Shown here one piece after another: positions 46,070 through 53,841 of a stretch of DNA of 64,000 bases. Source of the DNA: Pseudooceanicola nanhaiensis DSM 18065. GTDB lineage: Bacteria; Pseudomonadota; Alphaproteobacteria; Rhodobacterales; Rhodobacteraceae. Positions within the stretch are counted from its first letter, which is position 1; each line of letters starts with the position of its first letter. Location of the stretch: the NCBI RefSeq assembly GCF_000688295.1, contig NZ_JHZF01000013.1, positions 1,116,001 to 1,180,000 on the forward strand, in the 5' to 3' direction. The notes under the pieces were generated by a model that ran no database searches, was not told the DNA's origin, and saw only the letters and a program-made list of their open reading frames with translations. A program made the position numbers and the translations under genes.

Positions 46070-46304
46070 CATGCCGCGGGAACAGCGGGTATCCGCTGCC
46101 CGTTTTGCGCGATTTCGCAACTTCCCGCCGGTCCGCTGTGGCGCGGAGGCCGCAATATCCGCATGCGGCGAGGTTTCCGCCTGACGTCCACCGCCGGACT
46201 GCCCTGAAAAGTCGCAATTGCACGGCACCCGGCCAGAGCCATGAGGAAGGTCGGGCCAGGGCAGGGATCGGCGACGCGCCTGAGGCGTCGCACCGCCCCG
46301 CGCG

Positions 46305-47039
46305 TCAGCCGTCCCGGCGGACGGTCGCGCCTTCCGCCTGCATGTCACCCTCGGCCCGGTCGAAGCGGAGATAGGCGATCGCCGCGTCGCCTGCGCGGGT
46401 GTGGAGCACCCCGGCGGCCTTCCCGTCGGCCGTGATCGCGGTCCCCGGCGCGGCGTCGCCCTCGACCGTCACCCGCACCAGCCCCTTCCGCAGCTCGGTC
46501 TTGTGCCGCATCCGGGCCGTGACCTCCTGCCCGACATAGCAGCCCTTGCGGAAGTCCACGCCGTTGATCCGGTCGAACCCGGTTTCGAGGATGAAGGTGT
46601 CGGGGGTCAGTTCCTCCCCGGTCTCGGGGATCAGGTGTTCGACCCTCAGCGCATCCCAGTCGGTGCCGTCGTCCGCCTCGGCCTCGCCATAGAGCCGCCA
46701 GCCGAGCGCCGGGTGACGCGGATCGGGCAGGGCGCCCTCGGGGGCCGGGCCGGTGCCGCGCGACACCTTCAACGCGGTCTCCTCGATGCGGACGTCTGCG
46801 CGCAGCTTGTACATCGTCAGGCGCTGCATCAGGGCCGGCGCAAGCGCGCTCGCCACATCCAGCAGAATGCCGTCCTCTTCCGTGACGAGGAAGAAATCCG
46901 CGATATATTTCCCCTGCGGGGTCAGAAGTGCCGCGTAGACGATTCCGTCGCGGTCGATCCTGGCGACATCGTTCGTCACCAGGCCTTGCAGAAAATCACG
47001 GGCATCCGTGCCGGTGATGCGAAGAATTGTGCGGGGCAT
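46305..47039 (-). CDS. ygfZ: YgfZ/GcvT-domain folate-binding protein
   Basis: Folate-dependent protein helping the assembly or repair of certain iron-sulfur proteins (YgfZ/CAF17/IBA57 family). The 244-residue product has the N-terminal RILRITGTDARDFLQGLVTNDV segment in short form and the hallmark KGCYVGQE motif with the family cysteine, followed by ARMRHKTELRKGLVRV. It starts at ATG 47039 and is divergent from a glycosyltransferase. The 285-base gap after efp holds its terminator and no other gene that I can recognise. Confidence 0.9.
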   Translation of the reverse strand: MPRTILRITGTDARDFLQGLVTNDVARIDRDGIVYAALLTPQGKYIADFFLVTEEDGILLDVASALAPALMQRLTMYKLRADVRIEETALKVSRGTGPAPEGALPDPRHPALGWRLYGEAEADDGTDWDALRVEHLIPETGEELTPDTFILETGFDRINGVDFRKGCYVGQEVTARMRHKTELRKGLVRVTVEGDAAPGTAITADGKAAGVLHTRAGDAAIAYLRFDRAEGDMQAEGATVRRDG

Positions 47040-47109
47040 GGGCTGCTCTTGTGTCCTGTGTCTGGACCCTCAATATAGCCACCCGATGTCCCGGCGACAG
47101 GGGGGAGCC

Positions 47110-47790
47110 ATGCGGGCACCATTATCCGTGATCATTCCGACCCTCGACGCGGCAGAGGCCCTGCCCGGCTGCGCCGGCGCGCTGTTCGAGGGGCTCGAGG
47201 CCGGCCTCGTCCGCGAAGTCGTGATCTCGGATGGCGGCTCGACCGACGCGACGCGCGCGGTGGCGGGTGAACTCGGCGCGGTCTGGGTCGAGGGTCCCGC
47301 ATCGCGCGGAGGCCAGATCCGGCGCGGGATCGCGGCCTCCGAGGGGGAGTGGCTGCTCCTGCTGCACGCCGACACGCAGCTTGCGCCGGGCTGGGCCGAT
47401 GTCGCGCTGCGCCATCTCGCCTCCGGGGAGGCGGGGTATTTCCGTCTGAGCTTCGCGCGGGGCGGCTGGCGCGCCCGGACGGTGGCGGGCTGGGCCAATG
47501 CGCGCTCGCGCTATGCCGGGCTGCCCTACGGCGATCAGGGGCTGATCCTGCCGCGACGGTTGCTCGAGGAAGTGGGCGGCGTGCCCGACCAGCCGCTGAT
47601 GGAGGATGTGGCGCTTGCGCTTGCGCTCAGGGGCCGGCTGCGGGCGCTGGACGCGGTCGCCGTGACCTCGCCCGAGCGCTACGAGACCGGCGGCTGGCTG
47701 CGCCGCGGCGCGCGCAACCTGACGACCCTCACGCGCTACCTGCTTGGCGCGGATCCGGAAGCTCTGGCGCGCGCGTATCGCCGTCGCTGA
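47110..47790 (+). CDS. family 2 glycosyltransferase (TIGR04283-like)
   Basis: A 226-residue GT-A fold glycosyltransferase: SVIIPTLDAAEALP at the start, VVISDGGSTDAT (nucleotide-binding Asp), LLLLHADTQLAPGW (the HAD in place of DxD). This short form matches the TIGR04283 group linked to arsenosugar or selenium-domain associated clusters. The start at 47110 follows CAGGGGGAG, with an ATG at 47086 (MSRRQGGAM) as an alternative. Its last 62 bases overlap the end of the convergent ABC transporter gene. No membrane segment, so cytoplasmic. Acceptor unknown. Confidence 0.8.
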   Translation: MRAPLSVIIPTLDAAEALPGCAGALFEGLEAGLVREVVISDGGSTDATRAVAGELGAVWVEGPASRGGQIRRGIAASEGEWLLLLHADTQLAPGWADVALRHLASGEAGYFRLSFARGGWRARTVAGWANARSRYAGLPYGDQGLILPRRLLEEVGGVPDQPLMEDVALALALRGRLRALDAVAVTSPERYETGGWLRRGARNLTTLTRYLLGADPEALARAYRRR

Positions 47791-49522
47791 ACTGGAGCGC
47801 GTGCAGCGTCGCATAGTGACCGCCGCGCGCCAGAAGCTCCTCATGCGTGCCCGCGTCGATCGCCCGGCCCTTGTCCATCACCACGATCCGGTCGGCGGTC
47901 CTGACGGTCGAAAGCCGGTGCGCGATCACCAGCGTCGTGCGGCCCTTGGCCAGCCGCTCGAGCGCCTCCTGCACCAGCTTCTCGGATTGCGCGTCCAGCG
48001 CCGATGTCGCCTCGTCCAGCAGCAGGATCGGGGTGTCGCGCAGCAACGCGCGGGCGATGGCCACCCGCTGCCGCTGCCCGCCCGACAGGGCCGAGCCGCG
48101 CGGCCCGACGTGGCTGTCGAGACCGTCCGAGAGCTGGGGCAGGAACTCGGTCACATGGGCGGCGTCCAGCACCTCGCGAAGCCGCGCCTCGGAGACATCG
48201 GTGCGGCCCAGGAGGATGTTCTCGCGCAGCGTTTCGTCGAAGAGCGCGGCGTCCTGCGTGACGGTCGAGAAATGCGACCGCAGATCGGCAAGGTCCACGT
48301 CCGAGACCGGGACACCATCCAGAAGCACCTCGCCCGAGGCCGGGTCGATCAGCCGTGTCAGCAGGTTGAACACCGTTGACTTGCCCGCCCCCGACGCGCC
48401 GACCAGCGCCGTGGTCTCCCCGGCCTCGGCGGTGAGCGTCAGCCCGTTCAGCACCGAGGTCTCGCCGTAGCTGAGGTGGACATCCTTCAGTTCGACCTTC
48501 GGGGTGCCTCGCGGCGCGGGCACCGGGCGGGCGGGGGAAAAGACGGTCGCGCGGGTCTCGAGCAGGTCCCGGATCCGCTCGATCGCGGCGGCCGCGATCT
48601 GCCAGGCCCCGGTCATCGCGCCAAGCCGGCGGAGCGGGTCGAAGGCCAGCCCGATCGCGGTGAAGAACGACATGAACTGCCCGACCGTCTTGTCGCCGGC
48701 GATGATCTCGCCCCCGCCGTAGATCAGCACGCCGAGGAAGCCGACGCCCGCCATGATGTCGACCATGCCCGACATCAGCTCGGACCCCAGCGTCGCCCGG
48801 ACCTCGGCCTTCACGAGCTCGTCCGAAAGGGCATCGTAATTCCGGGCCTGGTAGCGTTCGAGCCGGTTCAGCTTCACCGGCACGATGCCGTGGAAGACCT
48901 CGTCGAGCCGGGTCGCGAGCCGCGCGCCGAGATCGCGCGCCTCGCGCGCCCGGGCGCGGGTGAAGCGCTGCACGAGGAACGAAGGCAGCACCAGCGCGGG
49001 CGCGCCGACGCAGGCGATCAGCGTCCAGAGCGGATCGACCGAGATCGCGACCCCCAGAAGCACGATCAGGGCGATCAGGTCGCGGCCCACGGTCGTCATG
49101 ATCTTGGTCAGGATCTCGGTGATCGCATTGACGTCCGACTGCACCCGCTGGATCAGGAAGCCCGGCGGGTGCGACTGGTGGAACGCGCCGTCGAGCCCCA
49201 TCAGGTGGCGCAGCAGGTCGCCCCTCAGCCGCGCCGCAGCCCGGTGCCCAGCCTGCGCCAGAAGCACCTTCTGCAACGTCCCCGCCACGCCGCGCACCAC
49301 GAAGATGCCGAAGATCACCGCGCCGACCCAGGCGAGCGCGCCGGTGTTCCCGGCGATGAACACCTGATCGAACATCGGCTTCATCATGTAGGAGAGCGCG
49401 CCCATGGCCGCCCCCTCCATCGCCATCAGCACGAAGGCGATCGCCAGCACGCCGATATGCCGGCGCAGGTAGCCGCGCCAGAGCCATCCCATCAGGTCTC
49501 GGCTGGAGGCATCGGCGCTCAT
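47729..49522 (-). CDS. MsbA-like ABC exporter, fused membrane and ATPase domains
   Basis: A 597-residue half-size ABC exporter with an N-terminal six-helix membrane domain (about 20-320) and a C-terminal ATPase with Walker A GASGAGKS, signature LSGGQRQR and Walker B ILLLDEATSALD. Similar to MsbA/lipid A or multidrug exporters, functioning as a homodimer in the inner membrane. The 3' end overlaps the convergent glycosyltransferase gene, where both coding frames are dense. Substrate not determinable, lipid or drug. Confidence 0.9.
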   Translation of the reverse strand: MSADASSRDLMGWLWRGYLRRHIGVLAIAFVLMAMEGAAMGALSYMMKPMFDQVFIAGNTGALAWVGAVIFGIFVVRGVAGTLQKVLLAQAGHRAAARLRGDLLRHLMGLDGAFHQSHPPGFLIQRVQSDVNAITEILTKIMTTVGRDLIALIVLLGVAISVDPLWTLIACVGAPALVLPSFLVQRFTRARAREARDLGARLATRLDEVFHGIVPVKLNRLERYQARNYDALSDELVKAEVRATLGSELMSGMVDIMAGVGFLGVLIYGGGEIIAGDKTVGQFMSFFTAIGLAFDPLRRLGAMTGAWQIAAAAIERIRDLLETRATVFSPARPVPAPRGTPKVELKDVHLSYGETSVLNGLTLTAEAGETTALVGASGAGKSTVFNLLTRLIDPASGEVLLDGVPVSDVDLADLRSHFSTVTQDAALFDETLRENILLGRTDVSEARLREVLDAAHVTEFLPQLSDGLDSHVGPRGSALSGGQRQRVAIARALLRDTPILLLDEATSALDAQSEKLVQEALERLAKGRTTLVIAHRLSTVRTADRIVVMDKGRAIDAGTHEELLARGGHYATLHALQFSDGDTRAPELPDPRQAGSA

Positions 49523-49701
49523 GGGCTGCGTCCTTCGGCTGCGGCGTCGAGTGGCTGCTTAGAAGGCAGCCGGGGCTGATGCAAGGAATAGCGGTGCGCC
49601 TGTGCCGTGATGCACGGCTCGCCCGGGCCGAGCGCGATTGACCCTCCCGCGCCTTGCGCTAAAGCTGCGCGGGTTACGATCACACCCCGGAGTCCCCCCT
49701 C

Positions 49702-50895
49702 ATGCCGCTCGCAGCAGGCCGTCCCTATCTCGCCATTCCCGGTCCCTCGGTCATGCCCGACCCGGTGCTGCAGGCGATGCATATTCCCTCGCCGAACATC
49801 TATGAGGGCGAGATCGACGAGGTGATGCATTCGATCCTTCCCGACCTGAAGAAGGTCGCACGGACCGAGGGCAACGCGGCCATGTACATCGCCAACGGCC
49901 ACGGGGCCTGGGAGGCGGCGCTCGCCAACATCACCCGGCCCGGCGACAAGCTCCTGGTGGCGGTCACGGGCCGGTTCGGGCACGGCTGGGCCGACATGGC
50001 CGAGGGGCTCGGCCTCGAGGTCGAGAAGATCGATTTCGGCCTGAAGAGCATCATCGACCCGGCGCAGGTCGAGGACGCGCTGCGGGCCGACCGCGACCAG
50101 AAGATCCGCGCGGTCCTGTTCTCGCATGTCGACACCTCGACCTCGGTCCGCAACGAACCCGCCCCGCTGCGCGCGGCGATCGACGCGGCAGGCCACCCGG
50201 CGCTGCTGATGGCCGATTGCATCGCCTCGATGGGCTGCGACCGCTTCGAGATGGACGCCATGGGCGTCGACATCGCGATCACCGGCAGCCAGAAGGGCCT
50301 GATGGTCCCGCCGGGCCTGTCCTTCGTGTTCTTCAACGACAAGGCCAAGGCCGTGTCGTCGCAGAACCAGGTCTCGCGCTACTGGGACTGGACCGAGCGC
50401 TGCGCCCCGGAATGGCCCTACCAGTTCTTCGGCGGCACCTCGGCGACGCACCATGTCTACGGTCTGCGCAAGGCGCTCGACATGATCCACGCCGAGGGGA
50501 TGGAGAACATCTGGGCCCGCCACGCCCGGCTCGCCGAGGCGATCTGGACCGCCTGCGAGACCTGGGGGCAGGGCGGTCCGATGACGCTCAACGTCGCCGA
50601 CCGGGCAAACCGCAGCCACGCGGTCACCGCGCTCGGGCTGGGCGGCGGCAACGGCCAGAGGCTGCGCAGCTGGACCGAAAAGAACGCGGGCGTGGTGCTG
50701 GGCATCGGCCTCGGCATGGCCGAGCGCGGCGATCCCAGGGGCGACGGCTTCTTCCGGCTGGGCCATATGGGGCATGTCAATGCGCACATGATCCTGGGCC
50801 TGCTCGGCGTGATCGAGGCGGGCATGCGCGCGCTCGAGATCCCCTTCGGCGAGGGCGCGCTCGGCGCGGCGGCCGAGGTGATCGCGAAGGGCTAG
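49702..50895 (+). CDS. class V aminotransferase, serine-glyoxylate/alanine-glyoxylate type
   Basis: PLP-dependent class V aminotransferase of 397 residues. Family features are IPGPSVMPDPVLQAM near the start, the ANGHGAWEAAL segment, DCIASMGCDRFEMD before the PLP lysine and GSQKGLMVPPGL (Schiff-base Lys). It likely uses glyoxylate as amino acceptor in the serine cycle or photorespiratory-like metabolism, or ureidoglycine. Its TAG stop overlaps the end of the small convergent gene by 4 bases. A GhrA-like dehydrogenase that could act on glyoxylate or hydroxypyruvate is in a separate operon. Confidence 0.85.
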   Translation: MPLAAGRPYLAIPGPSVMPDPVLQAMHIPSPNIYEGEIDEVMHSILPDLKKVARTEGNAAMYIANGHGAWEAALANITRPGDKLLVAVTGRFGHGWADMAEGLGLEVEKIDFGLKSIIDPAQVEDALRADRDQKIRAVLFSHVDTSTSVRNEPAPLRAAIDAAGHPALLMADCIASMGCDRFEMDAMGVDIAITGSQKGLMVPPGLSFVFFNDKAKAVSSQNQVSRYWDWTERCAPEWPYQFFGGTSATHHVYGLRKALDMIHAEGMENIWARHARLAEAIWTACETWGQGGPMTLNVADRANRSHAVTALGLGGGNGQRLRSWTEKNAGVVLGIGLGMAERGDPRGDGFFRLGHMGHVNAHMILGLLGVIEAGMRALEIPFGEGALGAAAEVIAKG

Positions 50896-51068
50896 GCCCT
50901 CCGGCAGAACCGCTGGATCACCCGGTCGAGCAGCCAGCCCGCCGCCATCACGGCGGGCAGGCCGAAGACCGCCCAGATCAGGCCGAGAATCCACAGCAGG
51001 TTCACCAGCGCCATCCAGAGGAAGGCGCTGGTGTAGTTCGGAGCGGCGGGGCGGGTCTCGTCGTCCAT
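50892..51068 (-). CDS. small membrane protein, function unknown
   Basis: A 58-residue protein with two probable hydrophobic segments (AFLWMALVNLLWILGLIWAV in the first, then AVMAAGWLLDRVI). The ATG at 51068 has the strong ribosome site GGAGGAGGG just upstream; a GTG/ATG-type start at 51083 would put the site inside the gene. It is preceded by a palindromic repeat cluster and overlaps the convergent aminotransferase by 4 bases at the 3' end. I do not recognise a family. Confidence 0.65.
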   Translation of the reverse strand: MDDETRPAAPNYTSAFLWMALVNLLWILGLIWAVFGLPAVMAAGWLLDRVIQRFCRRA

Positions 51069-51145
51069 CTGGCCCTCCTCCATTGCGGCTGGACGATGAT
51101 AGCACGCGGCGGCGGCGCGTCCTACAATCCGGTCATTTCGCCTGT

Positions 51146-51282
51146 GGCGACCCCGGGGGGCTGTCTGCCCCCCGGACCCCCCGAGGATACGAGACCAGAG
51201 GAAGGGCGGGGCGCGGGCCCTGCTTTCCTCTGGTCAATGTATCCCGGGGGAGTCGCCGTCAGGCGACGGGGGCAGAGCCCCC
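51146..51282. repeat. intergenic palindromic repeat element, copy 1
   Basis: Four hairpins in succession: CCGGGGGG/CCCCCCGG (51153-51160 with 51168-51175), GACCAGAGGAA/TTCCTCTGGTC (51193-51203 with 51225-51235) flanked by GGATAC/GTATCC, GTCGCC/GGCGAC (51252-51257 with 51262-51267), and GGGGGC/GCCCCC (51268-51273 with 51277-51282). The core TTCCTCTGGTC...GTATCC recurs at 60453, with the same order of G-rich hairpins after it. It lies downstream of hisC and upstream of a small gene. I recall similar elements from other Rhodobacterales genomes, but this needs a search. Confidence 0.7.
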
Positions 51283-51490
51283 TCCACCGCCGCTGTTTGA
51301 ACTGACGTCTGGTTCTCAGCAGTTATCGAGACCCCAGTCGAGCCGTCGTGCGAGGCGGGGGCACTGCAACTACCAGTGAGTCTGGGCCCCCTCCACCGCG
51401 ATCTGCTTTCACGATGGGTTGTCAGGGCTGATCGCCTCCCGGGCCGAGATGTGGCGCGGCGGGGGCACTGCGGCTGACATCGGGCCTGCG
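51275..51490 (+). repeat. degenerate tandem duplication of about 105-109 bases
   Basis: CCCCCTCCACCGC recurs at about 51278 and 51387, and GGCGGGGGCACTGC at 51354 and 51458, so the segment is an imperfect direct repeat with indels. No gene was recognised in 51283-51539. Confidence 0.45.
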
Positions 51491-51539
51491 CCCTCTTGTC
51501 TGTCTGATGCCGCTCTCCGGGCGAGGGGGGAAGAGAGCG

Positions 51540-52643
51540 CTATGTCACCTCCGCCAGCGCGGCGGGCAGGGCTTTCGCGAGCACGGCGAGATCCGCCTCT
51601 GTCCCGCAGGAGATACGGATGCAACGGTCCTCGGGGGCCACGAAGGGCATCCGGACGAAGACGCCGCGGGTCGCGAGCGCGGCGACCAGCGCACGGGCGC
51701 GGGCCCCGTCGCCGCCGCAGTCGACGGTGACGAAATTGGTGGCGGAGGGCAGGGGGGTGAGGCCGTTGTCGCGGGCGATGCGGGCGATCTCCTCGCGCGC
51801 CGCGGCGACCTGCGCCTGGACATGGGCCAGCCAGTCGCGGTCCTCGAAGGCCGCCAGCGCGCCGATCTGGGCCGTTCGGTTCATGCCGAAATGGTTGCGG
51901 ATGCGCTCGAAGACCGCGATCAGCGCCGGCGCGCCGATGGCATAGCCGACCCGGGCCCCGGCCATGCCGTAGGCCTTGGAGAAGGTGCGCATCCGGATCA
52001 CCCTGGGATCGTCGAAGGGCAGCGGCACATGGGCCGCGTCGGGGCCGAATTCGAGATAGGCCTCGTCGAGCACCAGAAGCGCGTCCGCGGGCAGGGCCTC
52101 GAGACTCTCGGCCACCTCGTCGCCGGGGATGCAGGAGCCCATGGGATTGTCGGGGTTCGCGAAATAGACCAGCCGCGCGCCGGTCTCGGCGGCCTTCGCC
52201 AGAAGCGCGGGCAGGTCCTCGCGATCGTCGCGGTAGGGCACGGTCTCGAGCCGGCCGCCGAAGCCCGCGACGTGGTAGTTGAAGGTCGGATAGGCGCCGG
52301 CCGAGGTCACCACAACGTCACCCGGGGCCACCAGGATGCGGACGAGATAGCCGAGCAGCCCGTCGATCCCTTCGCCGATGACGATGTGGTCGGGCGTGAT
52401 CCCCAGCCGATCGGCGATCGCGGCGCGCAGGTCGTGGCTGGCGGAATCGCCGTATTTCCAGATCTCGGCGGCGGCCTCCTGCATCGCGGCGACCGCGCGG
52501 GGCGAGGGGCCGAAGACGTTCTCGTTCGCGCCGAGCCGGGCGTCGAAGGGCGCGCCGCGGCGGCGTTCGAGCTCTTCCGGGCCGACGAAGGGCACGGTTG
52601 CGGGCAGGGAGGCGACGAGGTCTGTGATGCGTGGTCCGGTCAT
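51540..52643 (-). CDS. hisC: histidinol-phosphate aminotransferase-like enzyme
   Basis: PLP-dependent class I/II aminotransferase of 367 residues. Visible features are the ANENVFGPSP substrate segment, YFANPDNPMGS (in place of the usual NPNNPTG), VLDEAYLEF (PLP-binding Asp/Tyr) and TFSKAYGMAGARVGYAIG (Schiff-base Lys), the order of HisC. The NPDNPMGS variation and separation from other his genes leave room for another amino acid aminotransferase. The ATG at 52643 is used; the longer frame to 52679 has no better site. It is followed by the palindromic repeat cluster. Confidence 0.8.
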   Translation of the reverse strand: MTGPRITDLVASLPATVPFVGPEELERRRGAPFDARLGANENVFGPSPRAVAAMQEAAAEIWKYGDSASHDLRAAIADRLGITPDHIVIGEGIDGLLGYLVRILVAPGDVVVTSAGAYPTFNYHVAGFGGRLETVPYRDDREDLPALLAKAAETGARLVYFANPDNPMGSCIPGDEVAESLEALPADALLVLDEAYLEFGPDAAHVPLPFDDPRVIRMRTFSKAYGMAGARVGYAIGAPALIAVFERIRNHFGMNRTAQIGALAAFEDRDWLAHVQAQVAAAREEIARIARDNGLTPLPSATNFVTVDCGGDGARARALVAALATRGVFVRMPFVAPEDRCIRISCGTEADLAVLAKALPAALAEVT

Positions 52644-52760
52644 GGCGGCGGGATAGTGTGGCGCGGGGCCGCTCCGCAAGTGAAATTCGCAGCGTCACAT
52701 CTGGACGCTGGCCGCGCGATCGGGTGCACTCGCCGCCGGAACCAGGACGAGGAGGAAGAG

Positions 52761-53549
52761 ATGGCGCGCGTTTCCGTGGAGATCGAGAACCATGTCGCGA
52801 AGGTCACCCTGACCCGCGGTGACAAGATGAATGCCGTGGACCCGGAGATGAAGGAAGCCATCGTCGCGGCGGGCGAGGACCTGCTGGGCCGCGAGGATAT
52901 CCGGGCCGTGGTGCTCTCGGGCGAGGGCCGGGCGTTCTGCGCCGGGCTCGACATGGCGAGCTTCGGGGCCATGGGCCGGGAAGACCCGATGCGGCGCATG
53001 ATGGAGCGGACCCACGGGCTGTCGAACATCTCGCAGCGCGTCGCGACCGTCTGGCGCGAGATGCCGGTGCCGGTGATCGCGGCGGTGCATGGCGTGGCCT
53101 ATGGCGCGGGGCTGCAGCTTGCCATCGGGGCGGACATCCGGGTGGCGGCGCCGGACGCGAAGCTCTCGATCATGGAGATGAAGTGGGGTCTCGTACCCGA
53201 CATGGGCGGGATGCCCGTCTTCCGGCACAACCTGCGGTCGGACGTGCTGCGCCTGCTGACCTATACCGCGGAGCCCGTCACGGCCGAGCAGGGGCTCGCC
53301 TGGGGGCTGGTGACGGAACTGGCCGCCGACCCGCTGGCCCGGGCGATGGAGATCGCGACGCTGATCGCGGGCAAGTCGCCCTCGGCGATCCGGGCGGCCA
53401 AGCGGCTGATCGATTTCGCCGAAAGCGGCGCGGACGAGAAGGCGGTGCTGCTGGAGGAAAGCCGCGAGCAGGCCAACCTGATCGGGGGCGCGCATCAGAA
53501 GGAGGTGATCGCCGCCAACATGGAGAAACGCGCCGCGCGGTTCGACTGA
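52761..53549 (+). CDS. crotonase/enoyl-CoA hydratase family protein
   Basis: Acyl-CoA-processing enzyme of the crotonase fold, 262 residues. The oxyanion-hole segments GRAFCAGLDMASF and VAYGAGLQLAIGADIRVA are present, followed by the MKWGLVPDMGGM region where the catalytic glutamates of classical hydratases normally sit; here Val/Pro/Asp replaces the GLIP-D-type residues, so the exact reaction is uncertain. The ATG at 52761 follows GAGGAGGAAGAG. A very long open frame upstream to 51507 overlaps hisC in antisense and is rejected. It is divergent from hisC. Confidence 0.85.
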   Translation: MARVSVEIENHVAKVTLTRGDKMNAVDPEMKEAIVAAGEDLLGREDIRAVVLSGEGRAFCAGLDMASFGAMGREDPMRRMMERTHGLSNISQRVATVWREMPVPVIAAVHGVAYGAGLQLAIGADIRVAAPDAKLSIMEMKWGLVPDMGGMPVFRHNLRSDVLRLLTYTAEPVTAEQGLAWGLVTELAADPLARAMEIATLIAGKSPSAIRAAKRLIDFAESGADEKAVLLEESREQANLIGGAHQKEVIAANMEKRAARFD

Positions 53550-53792
53550 GCGGCGCGCGCGGGGCTGGGCAAGAGGGTCGGGCTGGCGCTTCGTCGTGCG
53601 GGGCGTAGTGCCGGGCTGACGCCCGCGGTTTCCGGCCCGGATCAGGGCGGTGAGATGCTGAAGATCATGGGGCCGGTCAGCCCCGGCCTGACCGGCGGGG
53701 GGCGTCCGCACGGCAAGGCGCCCGGCGTTGCGGCAGGCCGCGCAGGGCGGGTTCGGCCGCGCGTCCCGCGACAGACAGGCCGGAAACGGCGG

Positions 53793-53819
53793 AGGCCCGG
53801 ATCGCGGGGATCCGGGCCT
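53793..53819 (-). terminator. terminator-like hairpin downstream of the acidic protein gene
   Basis: A 10-bp stem AGGCCCGGAT/ATCCGGGCCT (53793-53802 with 53810-53819) with a 7-base loop lies 22 bases after the stop at 53842, in the direction of transcription on the minus strand. The following T-run is weak. The rest of the gap from 53550 has no gene. Confidence 0.55.
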
Positions 53820-53841
53820 TCGTGCAGGTCCGTGGCCGGTG

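Noticed and set aside
51507-52760. Upstream extension of the enoyl-CoA hydratase frame
   Set aside because: It runs antisense through hisC and the intergenic gap. The ATG at 52761 with a strong ribosome site gives the family length.
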